Of a stretch of 64,000 nucleotides of DNA, positions 1-7,463 are shown piece by piece. Origin of the DNA: Thalassotalea sp. HSM 43 (GTDB lineage Bacteria > Pseudomonadota > Gammaproteobacteria > Enterobacterales > Alteromonadaceae); contig NZ_CP038493.1 in NCBI RefSeq assembly GCF_004752005.1, positions 372,001 through 436,000 on the forward strand. The letters are read 5' to 3'. Within the stretch, counting starts at the first letter, position 1. Each line of letters begins with the position of its first letter. Below the pieces are notes generated by a model. That model was not told the DNA's origin, did no database searches, and was given only the letters and a program-made list of their open reading frames with translations. Made by a program: the position numbers and the translations under genes.

Positions 1-382
1 GATTAATGTATTTGTTGTTTTTGATAGGTGATATTAATGTCGCAACCACCGCGGTATTATTTAAAATCGCCGAAGCAATAGCCGTGGTAAACAACGTTTT
101 AATATAGGATAAAAAGGTATTTTTACCGATAAGGTGGCTTGACAACACCCGCAAAAAGCTGGTGCGTTCAAACGCAAACGAACAACTGATCAGTAACATC
201 AGCGTTAGCAGGCCGGGGTTAATGGCATTTTGGAAAATATCGTTGGTGTTAACAAAGCCCAATATCAAACACGCCATAGTTGCGGCGGCGAATACTTTTT
301 CTGGGGCATTTTGATACTTCACCAGCCCAATAAAGGTACCCGCGAAAATCGTTAACATCAGCCATTGATCAATGCTCAGCAT
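1..382 (-). CDS. SLC13-family permease, N-terminal fragment (likely sulfate/anion uptake)
   Basis: The gene runs off the window at base 1, so only the first 127 codons are present. It starts at the ATG whose complement lies at 380-382. The protein opens with alternating hydrophobic stretches and contains the loop LNNTAVVATL near residue 110, which resembles the conserved LNNTPVV-type motif of SLC13/DASS permeases. Lying downstream of cysD-cysN on the same strand, it is most likely a sulfate or related anion importer feeding assimilation. The family call is moderately firm; the substrate is inferred from context only. A 611-base repeat-bearing gap and a terminator separate it from cysN, so it is probably transcribed separately. 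Confidence 0.7.
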   Translation of the reverse strand, partial: MLSIDQWLMLTIFAGTFIGLVKYQNAPEKVFAAATMACLILGFVNTNDIFQNAINPGLLTLMLLISCSFAFERTSFLRVLSSHLIGKNTFLSYIKTLFTTAIASAILNNTAVVATLISPIKNNKYIN

Positions 383-600
383 TAAACAACCTTTTCTGCA
401 GTGTCGGCTGTGTACAAGTAAACATCACTCATCACACCGACACCTTATTATCGTTATAGTAGTAACATATATCAGCCAATTAATGTCGGCAAGATATATT
501 GTCGTTTGTATGTTGCTTTAGTGTTTTCAAGTTTAACGTCTAAAATTACCAGTGTTTGCATTTATCTGCTTTGTCATTGCCAAACCATTTCTTTGACCTT

Positions 601-702
601 GTCATCCTAACCCCGTACCGTCATCCTAACCCCGTACCGTCATCCCGTTGAAAAACGGGATCTTATACTCTGTTCCTAATATTCCGTGTCGTAGCACGGA
701 AT
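601..702. repeat. Hairpin-rich intergenic repeat element
   Basis: A 19-bp direct repeat, GTCATCCTAACCCCGTACC, occurs twice (601-619 and 620-638). It is followed by a hairpin GTCATCCCGTT..AACGGGATCTTA (about 639-665) and a second hairpin with arms ATTCCGTG and CACGGAAT (681-702). The first hairpin and the ATCTTA tail recur at 10968-11000, so this looks like a dispersed intergenic element in this genome. It leads directly into the 51-bp minisatellite. Confidence 0.6.
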
Positions 703-912
703 GACGTACATGGATGTACGAAATGCCAAAAACGCAAGGAGCAGTTTTTGGTGACGTACATGGATGTACGAAATGCCAAAAATGCATGGAGCAACTTTTT
801 GGTGACGTACATGGATGTACGAAATGCCAAAAATGCATGGAGCAACTTTTTGGTGACCTACATGGATGTAGGGAATGCCAAAAACGCAAGGAGCAGTTTT
901 TGGTGACGTACA
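703..912. repeat. 51-bp minisatellite, four units
   Basis: Four tandem units start at 703, 753, 804 and 855 (50 or 51 bases each), and a partial fifth at 905-912 ends the array. Units 2 and 3 are identical; units 1 and 4 share a variant GCAAGGAGCAG tail. Each unit opens with a perfect inverted repeat: GTACAT-GG-ATGTAC in units 1-3 and CTACAT-GG-ATGTAG in unit 4. Open frames cross the array on both strands, but only because the unit happens to lack stops in some frames. I see no gene here. Confidence 0.85.
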
Positions 913-940
913 AAAGTTAAGGCAAATCAATACAGCAACA

Positions 941-964
941 AAAAAGGCGGCATACACCGCCTTT
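941..964 (-). terminator. Rho-independent terminator of cysN
   Basis: Read on the minus strand, the stem AAAGGCGG/CCGCCTTT is followed by a run of T, about 30 bases past the cysN stop. It closes the cysD-cysN unit before the repeat region. Confidence 0.85.
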
Positions 965-993
965 CAATCGTATTTTTAGTCGTTATAACTATC

Positions 994-2406
994 TTAAATT
1001 GGCTTACAGCCCCATTCTGGGAACTGTGTACGAATAAATTCGTTCAACGCCACATCAGATTGTGAATATTCACGTTTCACATCAGACTCTGCTTCACCTT
1101 CAACAAAGGTTTTGCTGATCATGCCAGCACCTACGGTGATATTGCTCAGGCGGTCAATAATAACGAACGAACCTGTGCCTTCAACTTGCGAGTAGGCATC
1201 AACAACCACAGGACCATTGGTGGTAATGTTACACGATGAGATTTCATTCAACTTCATCTCATCTTCTTGGCTGTGCTCAAGGGTATTTACATCAATACGG
1301 TAATTGATGTTATCAACACGACCAAAAACGTTCTTGGTACCAATTTTAAGCTCGTACTCTTTACCTGGTTGTAAAGCCGCTTCACTCATCCAAACAATGG
1401 TCGCTTCGAAATTATCGGTAACCGATGCTAATTTATTAGAACGAACAATGACATCACCACGAGAAACATCAATTTCATCATTAAGCGTTAACGTGATCGC
1501 TTGATCAACGCTAGCCGATTGCAACTCGCCATCAGCGGTAACAATCGCCTTAACTGAAGATGACTTACCTGACGGTAGCGCCGTTACCACATCACCAACG
1601 TTGATCGTGCCACCACTGATGGTGCCACAAAAGCCACGAAAATCTAGATTTGGACGAGTCACATACTGTACTGGTAAGCGAAAATCATCTAGGTTTTTGT
1701 CACTGTTAACCTTAACGGTTTCTAACAATCCCATAAGGGTGGCACCTGGGTACCAATCCATTTCTTCAGAGCGATTAACAACGTTGTCGCCTTTTAACGC
1801 TGAAATAGGTACAAAACGCACGTCAGGAATGTCCAACTGACTTGAAAACTCGCGATACTCGTCTTTGATTTTGCGATACTCGTCTTGTGAGTAATTCACC
1901 AAATCCATTTTATTTACGGCAACGATAACGTGCTTAATGCCAAGCAAAGAGGCAATGTAAGAGTGGCGTTTGGTTTGTGTTTGTACGCCGTAACGAGCAT
2001 CAATCATCACAATTGCTAAATCACAGTTTGATGCGCCTGTTGCCATGTTACGCGTGTATTGCTCATGGCCTGGACAGTCGGCAATAATAAACTTGCGCTT
2101 TTCAGTCGCAAAGTAACGGTAAGCCACATCAATGGTGATGCCTTGCTCACGTTCAGATTGCAAACCATCTACCAACAACGCTAAGTCAAACTCGCCATCG
2201 GTGGTATTGAATTTTTTTGAGTCGCTTTTAATCGCATCCATGTGATCTTCAAAGATCAACTTGCTGTCGTGCAATAAGCGGCCAATCAGTGTTGATTTAC
2301 CGTCGTCGACGTTACCGCAAGTTAGAAAACGCAGCATGTCTTTGTTTTCATGAACACGTAGATATTCTTCGATATCGTTTTCAATTAAAGCTTGTTCTTG
2401 ATTCAT
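994..2406 (-). CDS. cysN: Sulfate adenylyltransferase subunit 1 (GTPase)
   Basis: CysN is the GTPase subunit of ATP sulfurylase. It couples GTP hydrolysis to formation of adenosine 5'-phosphosulfate from ATP and sulfate, the first step of cytoplasmic sulfate assimilation. The translational-GTPase motifs are visible: GNVDDGKS (residues 31-38), DCPGH (110-114) and NKMD (165-168), followed by EF-Tu-like beta-barrel domains. The length, 470 residues, is normal for CysN without a fused CysC kinase domain, and no cysC lies in this window. It is 82 bases downstream of cysD on the same strand and forms a heterodimer with it. A terminator follows at 941-964. Confidence 0.97.
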   Translation of the reverse strand: MNQEQALIENDIEEYLRVHENKDMLRFLTCGNVDDGKSTLIGRLLHDSKLIFEDHMDAIKSDSKKFNTTDGEFDLALLVDGLQSEREQGITIDVAYRYFATEKRKFIIADCPGHEQYTRNMATGASNCDLAIVMIDARYGVQTQTKRHSYIASLLGIKHVIVAVNKMDLVNYSQDEYRKIKDEYREFSSQLDIPDVRFVPISALKGDNVVNRSEEMDWYPGATLMGLLETVKVNSDKNLDDFRLPVQYVTRPNLDFRGFCGTISGGTINVGDVVTALPSGKSSSVKAIVTADGELQSASVDQAITLTLNDEIDVSRGDVIVRSNKLASVTDNFEATIVWMSEAALQPGKEYELKIGTKNVFGRVDNINYRIDVNTLEHSQEDEMKLNEISSCNITTNGPVVVDAYSQVEGTGSFVIIDRLSNITVGAGMISKTFVEGEAESDVKREYSQSDVALNEFIRTQFPEWGCKPI

Positions 2407-2488
2407 TGTTGTTATCCTTTGTGCCCACTATCTAGCCAGCACCTTTAAAACCTTATGTTATTAACTGAGTGAAAATATTGGTGTTGGC

Positions 2489-3388
2489 TTAGAAATAGCC
2501 TTCCATTTTTTTCTTCTCCATCGAGCCTGAACTGTCATGATCAATCACACGACCTTGGCGCTCGGAGGTTTTGGTTAACAACATTTCCTGAATAACTTCT
2601 GGTAGCGTGGTCGCTTCAGACTCAACCGCACCAGTTAATGGGTAATCACCCAAGGTTCTAAAGCGAACCATCTTCATTTCAGGCTCTTCACCGTCTTCAA
2701 GTGGCATACGGTCATCATCAACCATAATAAGCGTGCCATTGCGTTCAACAACCGGACGCTTAGCCGCCAAGTACAATGGTGGCAATTCGATGTTTTCTAG
2801 GTGAATGTATTGCCAGATATCAAGCTCGGTCCAGTTTGATAATGGGAACACACGAATGCTTTCACCTTGATTAACCTTGCCGTTATACACGTTCCAAAGC
2901 TCTGGACGCTGGCTTTTTGGATCCCAACGGTGATTTTTATCACGGAAAGAATACACACGCTCTTTGGCACGAGATTTTTCTTCATCACGGCGCGCGCCAC
3001 CAAAAGCTGCATCAAATTGATGTTTGTTAAGCGCTTGTTTTAGCGCTTGGGTTTTCATCACGTCGGTAAATTTAGCACTGCCGTGATCAAATGGGTTCAT
3101 ACCGGCTTCAACGCCTTCTTGGTTGGTATGAACAATCAGATCAAGACCAAACTTTTCAGCAACTTGATCACGATACTCGATCATCTGTCTGAATTTAAAC
3201 GTGGTATCAACATGCATTAATGGGAACGGCGGTTTCGCCGGATAGAAAGCTTTCATTGCTAAGTGCAGCATAACTGCAGAGTCTTTACCGACAGAGTACA
3301 GCATAACCGGGTTATCAAACTCGGCGGCAACTTCCCTAATGATATGGATAGATTCAGCTTCAAGCTGTTTTAAGTGTGTTAAATTCAT
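2489..3388 (-). CDS. cysD: Sulfate adenylyltransferase subunit 2
   Basis: CysD is the catalytic ATP-pyrophosphatase subunit that adenylates sulfate together with CysN. The PP-loop SVGKDS is at residues 32-37. The C-terminus carries the basic stretch [10 protein letters not shown], typical of CysD. The length of 299 residues matches the family. It is the first gene of the cysDN unit. The roughly 200-base leader upstream contains an imperfect palindrome at 3524-3550 that could be an operator. I see no start ambiguity: the ATG begins [10 protein letters not shown], a usual CysD opening. Confidence 0.97.
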   Translation of the reverse strand: MNLTHLKQLEAESIHIIREVAAEFDNPVMLYSVGKDSAVMLHLAMKAFYPAKPPFPLMHVDTTFKFRQMIEYRDQVAEKFGLDLIVHTNQEGVEAGMNPFDHGSAKFTDVMKTQALKQALNKHQFDAAFGGARRDEEKSRAKERVYSFRDKNHRWDPKSQRPELWNVYNGKVNQGESIRVFPLSNWTELDIWQYIHLENIELPPLYLAAKRPVVERNGTLIMVDDDRMPLEDGEEPEMKMVRFRTLGDYPLTGAVESEATTLPEVIQEMLLTKTSERQGRVIDHDSSGSMEKKKMEGYF

Positions 3389-3523
3389 AGATGATCTGAT
3401 TTCATTATTTTTAAAATTAAAAATGGACTCTTAGTCGTTTTACGTCCTTGCTAAGCCCCTTAAATATGAGCGAGCAAATAAGAGGAAGCAAAATTATGTC
3501 ACAAAATTACATGTCTTACTATA

Positions 3524-3550
3524 TTAGACCAATATCTAAATTGGTTCTAA
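3524..3550. promoter_or_regulatory. Imperfect palindrome upstream of cysD
   Basis: The arms TTAGACCAAT and ATTGGTTCTAA flank a 6-base AT-rich centre and match except for one bulged base. The site lies about 140 bases before the cysD start and about 40 bases after the kdsB stop codon. It could be a regulator site, for example for the CysB activator, or a hairpin at the start of the intergenic region. CysB sites are poorly conserved, so naming the regulator is speculative. Confidence 0.35.
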
Positions 3551-3591
3551 AAAGCTATTTTATATAACTAATATGATATAAGAATGATAAT

Positions 3592-4356
3592 TTATAATTG
3601 TTTAGCAAAGGCTCTAGCTTTATCTAAATCTTGTTGCGTATCAACGCCCTCAACTGGCATACGATTGGCGGCAACTTCAACATGGATTTTTTCACCTTGC
3701 CACAGCACTCTTAACTGCTCTAGCGCTTCAATGTGCTCTAAAGCACTTGCCGGCCAAGACACATAGTCTTTAATAAAACCAGCGCGGTAGGCGTAAATAC
3801 CAATATGGCGTAAGTAAAAATCGCCTATCTCTTCAATGCTCTCTTGATTAAGAAAACGTTCGCGATCGTATGGGATAGTTGCGCGAGAAAAATACAAGGC
3901 ATAACCGTCTTTATCACAAAGCACTTTTACTGCATTTGGGTTCAGCGCTTCTTCTACCGAGTGAATGTTCACCGCTAATGTTGCCATTCGGGCTTTGCTT
4001 TGTTGGCCTAAGTTTTTAGCTACCTGGCTGATGTTTTCACTGGGGATAAACGGTTCATCACCTTGCACATTTACAATGATGTCATCATCATCAAAACCGT
4101 ATTTTTCGACCACTTCGGCTAAACGTTCGGTGCCCGATTGATGATCGGCGCGGGTTTTACACACTTCACCACCAAAGCCAAGTACGGCTTTTTCAACTTC
4201 ATCATTGTCGGTGGCAATGATCACTTTTTCGGCACCTGAGGCCATGGCTTTTTCCGCCACCCACTGAATCATTGGCTTGCCATTAATGTCGGCCAATACT
4301 TTGCCCGGCAGTCGACTTGACTGAAAACGGGCAGGAATAACCACAGTAAATGTCAT
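3592..4356 (-). CDS. kdsB: 3-deoxy-manno-octulosonate cytidylyltransferase
   Basis: KdsB activates Kdo as CMP-Kdo, using CTP, for transfer onto lipid A in LPS core synthesis. The nucleotidyltransferase N-terminus [15 protein letters not shown] and the motifs NVQGDEPF and GIYAYR are typical. The length, 254 residues, is usual. The start ATG overlaps the stop of the upstream Trm112-like gene by one base (TAATG), implying translational coupling. It is the last gene of the msbA-lpxK-ycaR-kdsB block, which brings together Kdo activation, lipid A 4'-phosphorylation and lipid A flipping. Confidence 0.97.
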   Translation of the reverse strand: MTFTVVIPARFQSSRLPGKVLADINGKPMIQWVAEKAMASGAEKVIIATDNDEVEKAVLGFGGEVCKTRADHQSGTERLAEVVEKYGFDDDDIIVNVQGDEPFIPSENISQVAKNLGQQSKARMATLAVNIHSVEEALNPNAVKVLCDKDGYALYFSRATIPYDRERFLNQESIEEIGDFYLRHIGIYAYRAGFIKDYVSWPASALEHIEALEQLRVLWQGEKIHVEVAANRMPVEGVDTQQDLDKARAFAKQL

Positions 4357-4541
4357 TAGCTACGCTCTTCTTCGGTTAACTTTCTCGCTTCACTTTCCAG
4401 CAACACCGGAATGTCGTGCTCAATTGGGTAAGCCACATGATCAAACTTGCAAAGCAGTTCGCTTTTGTCGCTGTTAATGCTTAATTTGCCTTTACATACT
4501 GGGCAGGCAAGAATTTCCATCAATTTAATATCAAAGGCCAT
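4356..4541 (-). CDS. ycaR: Trm112-family small zinc-ribbon protein (YcaR)
   Basis: This 61-residue protein matches the bacterial YcaR/Trm112 family. The [11 protein letters not shown] motif near residues 10-20 supplies two cysteines, and a further cysteine follows near residue 31 (LLCKFD). YcaR conventionally sits between lpxK and kdsB, as it does here. Its role in bacteria is not well defined; eukaryotic Trm112 stabilises methyltransferases. It overlaps the end of lpxK by 11 bases and touches kdsB by one base, so the three genes are tightly coupled. Confidence 0.92.
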   Translation of the reverse strand: MAFDIKLMEILACPVCKGKLSINSDKSELLCKFDHVAYPIEHDIPVLLESEARKLTEEERS

Positions 4542-5541
4542 AGTGTTTACATCTCGTCATGATTAATTCGATTAATTGTGCACCGTTTTGCTCATTAAAA
4601 CTGGCATCAACTGGCAAATACCAACTGTTGTCATTTACCAAGTGCGCACATTTTACTGCGTCTTTCTCGGTCATTAGCAACGGCTGATTCTCAGAAAATT
4701 GAGCAAAGTCGTTATCGTTAAATTTATGATGATCGACAAAGCCAACATGATTGGCTAGCGAAAAACCAAGGCTGCGCAAGGTATTAAAAAAACGCTCCGG
4801 ATCGCCAATACCAGCCAATGCATTGACTGGGTTATTTGCAACAACGTCAGTCATAAATTGCGCTAGTGGCAAACGCTTACCACTTTTGACATTAACCACC
4901 GAATCGGCAGCTAAGTTCATCGCCATTTCATCGACATTGGCAAGGCCACCGTTAACAATAACTTGATCAACATAATTTAAGCGCCATACCCCTTCGCGCA
5001 AAGGACCTGCCGGTAACAGCCAACCATTGCCAAAGCGACGCTTACCATCGACGACCACCAGTTCAACATCACGCTTTAAGCGATAGTGCTGCAAGCCATC
5101 GTCACTGATGATCATGTTGCAACCTTGCTGCATTAGCAATTCAACATTGGCAATACGATCAGGACTTATCGCCACAGGCGCTTTGGTGCGCTGATATATA
5201 AGCACCGGCTCATCGCCTGCTTGCTCGGCCGTAACTCCATCGGTGACCAGCAAAGGAGTTTGTCGTTTTTCTCCGCCATAGCCGCGACTTATAACGCCAA
5301 CCTTAACGCCTCGTTGTTGCAATTGCTCAACTAAAAACACAACCAACGGCGTTTTGCCATTACCACCAACGCCAATATTACCGACGATAACAACCGGCAC
5401 ATCAAGCTTAGGTTGCATTAAAATATGATAGCGATACAAACTGCGGCGCAGCGCACTCAATGCCCAAAACAACACATTAAGCGGCAGCAATAACCAGCGT
5501 ACGGGGTGGTTTTGATACCAAGCTTGTTCAATCAATCGCAC
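4531..5541 (-). CDS. lpxK: Tetraacyldisaccharide 4'-kinase
   Basis: LpxK phosphorylates the 4' position of the lipid A disaccharide precursor to give lipid IVA at the inner face of the cytoplasmic membrane. The family P-loop [12 protein letters not shown] is near residues 54-65, after an N-terminal membrane-associating stretch ([15 protein letters not shown]). [13 protein letters not shown] is the usual LpxK motif. The length of 336 residues is normal. It starts 18 bases after the msbA stop and overlaps ycaR, so it belongs to the msbA operon. Confidence 0.96.
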   Translation of the reverse strand: MRLIEQAWYQNHPVRWLLLPLNVLFWALSALRRSLYRYHILMQPKLDVPVVIVGNIGVGGNGKTPLVVFLVEQLQQRGVKVGVISRGYGGEKRQTPLLVTDGVTAEQAGDEPVLIYQRTKAPVAISPDRIANVELLMQQGCNMIISDDGLQHYRLKRDVELVVVDGKRRFGNGWLLPAGPLREGVWRLNYVDQVIVNGGLANVDEMAMNLAADSVVNVKSGKRLPLAQFMTDVVANNPVNALAGIGDPERFFNTLRSLGFSLANHVGFVDHHKFNDNDFAQFSENQPLLMTEKDAVKCAHLVNDNSWYLPVDASFNEQNGAQLIELIMTRCKHYGL

Positions 5542-5559
5542 AGTCGCCGCCTTAGTCCG

Positions 5560-7323
5560 TTAGTCGCCAAACTGAAACGCGTGCAATTGTGCATACGCGC
5601 CGTTTTTCGCCAGCAATTCGCTGTGATTGCCCTGCTCTATCAGCTCACCTTGATCCATAACAATAATGCTATCGGCATTTTCGATGGTGGATAATCGGTG
5701 GGCGATAACCACGCTGGTACGATTTTTTTGCAGCTCAACCAGAGCTTCTTGAATATGACGCTCAGATTCAGTATCAAGGGCGCTCGTCGCCTCATCTAAA
5801 ATCAAGAATGGCGCATCACACAATAAAGCGCGAGCGATAGCCACACGTTGACGTTGACCGCCACTTAGCATTGAGCCATTTTCACCAATATTGGTATCAA
5901 GCCCTTGTGGTAGATTTTCAGCAAATTCGATTACATGCGCAGCTTTTGCGGCGTTTTCAATCTCTTCACGGCTGGCATCCGGTTTACCGTAGGCAATGTT
6001 ATTGGCCAAAGAATCGTTAAATAACACCACTTGCTGTGACACATAGGCAAACTGTCTGCGTAAATCTTTTAGCTTGTAGTCGCGGATGTTTTCGCCATCG
6101 ATTTTCACTTCACCGGTTTCGGCATTGTAAAAGCGCAGTAGCAATGAACTGATGGTTGATTTACCAGAGCCAGAGCGGCCAACCAAAGCCAAGGTTTTGC
6201 CTGTATCAAGGCTAAAGTTAATATCTTTTAATGCGGCTTTTTCAGCGCCATCATAACTAAAGCCGACCTGTTCAAAAGCGATTCGACCTTGCGCACGTGG
6301 CAAATCAATGGTGCCGGTATCTTGTTCAATTGGTTTATCTAGCACCTCAAAGATGCTGCCTGCCGCTGCCATACCACGTTGAAACTCACTGTTTACCGTA
6401 GTCAGTAATTTAAGTGGGCGTAGCATCATGATCATACAAGTCACCACAGTGGTGAATACACCTGGTGTTAGGTTTTCAATAAGACCGTCTTGTCCTGCCA
6501 TATACAACACAAAAGCCAAGGCAATAGAAGCAATGATTTGAATAATAGGCACACTGGTGGCCTTGGCGGCAACCATTTTCATGCGCTGCTGACGATTTTG
6601 ATTATTGATTTTGGCAAAGCGCTTAAATTCACGCTCTTGTCCGCCAAAAGTCAGCACCACTTTGTGACCGTTAAAGGTTTGTTCTGTCGCACTGGTAACG
6701 ATACCCATCATTTTTTGAATACGTTTACTAACCGAGCGAAAACGTTTCGATACCACGACAACGATGACCGCGACAACAGGCACGATTAACAAGAAAATAG
6801 ACGATAATTGCCAGCTGTTATAAAACATCAAACCCAACAAGCCGATAACAAAAGCGCCCTCGCGTATCAGCGTTAGTAAGGCTTTTGAGACCGCTTTAAG
6901 CAGTTGTTCAGTGTCGTAGGTGATTTTTGAAATTAGTGTACCGGTAGATTCTTTATCGTGAAATGGTACCGGCATGGCAACAATATGTTCAAACAGTTGT
7001 TGTCGTAAGCGCATCACCACATGATTACCCATCCAAGCCAACCCATAGGTGGCTATAAAGTGGGCAACGCCGCGCAAAACAAACGCGACGATAACAAAAA
7101 TAGGGGCGTATTTTAGAATATCCGGATTCGCATTGGTCAAGCCGTCATCGATTAATGGCTGAAGTTGCGAGAAAAATAAGGTGTCGATGCCGGCATAACA
7201 CAGCATACCGAGAATGGAAAACGCGAAGCCTGTTCTTAGGCCACGAGTATAACGAAACAAGCGACGAAATTGTTGCCATGTGCTCGCTTCTTTTTGCGCA
7301 CGTTTTTGCACGTTTTTTTGCAT
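5560..7323 (-). CDS. msbA: Lipid A export permease/ATP-binding protein MsbA
   Basis: MsbA is a homodimeric ABC half-transporter that flips core-lipid A across the inner membrane. The N-terminal ~330 residues hold six membrane segments. The ATPase domain carries Walker A GRSGSGKST (about residue 380), the signature LSGGQRQR and Walker B FLILDEATSALD. At 587 residues it is full length. It precedes lpxK, so export and late synthesis of lipid A are encoded together. The 140-base gap to comEC probably contains its promoter, though I could not pick out a clear -35/-10 pair. Confidence 0.96.
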   Translation of the reverse strand: MQKNVQKRAQKEASTWQQFRRLFRYTRGLRTGFAFSILGMLCYAGIDTLFFSQLQPLIDDGLTNANPDILKYAPIFVIVAFVLRGVAHFIATYGLAWMGNHVVMRLRQQLFEHIVAMPVPFHDKESTGTLISKITYDTEQLLKAVSKALLTLIREGAFVIGLLGLMFYNSWQLSSIFLLIVPVVAVIVVVVSKRFRSVSKRIQKMMGIVTSATEQTFNGHKVVLTFGGQEREFKRFAKINNQNRQQRMKMVAAKATSVPIIQIIASIALAFVLYMAGQDGLIENLTPGVFTTVVTCMIMMLRPLKLLTTVNSEFQRGMAAAGSIFEVLDKPIEQDTGTIDLPRAQGRIAFEQVGFSYDGAEKAALKDINFSLDTGKTLALVGRSGSGKSTISSLLLRFYNAETGEVKIDGENIRDYKLKDLRRQFAYVSQQVVLFNDSLANNIAYGKPDASREEIENAAKAAHVIEFAENLPQGLDTNIGENGSMLSGGQRQRVAIARALLCDAPFLILDEATSALDTESERHIQEALVELQKNRTSVVIAHRLSTIENADSIIVMDQGELIEQGNHSELLAKNGAYAQLHAFQFGD

Positions 7324-7463
7324 ATAAGTCTCAAATCGAGGCTGTTATTATTCTATTACGCCTATTTTACAAGAAATAGACGCAAATCATAGTGTTAACA
7401 GCCAGCTTTTGTTGGTTGCCTTAATAATAGTCAATATTGGTTCGCTTGGTTTAAATATCAAGG

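Noticed and set aside
626..957. Several open frames of 60-95 codons on both strands
   Set aside because: They are created by the 51-bp tandem repeat; the peptides are repeats of the unit, with no ribosome sites and no protein-like composition.
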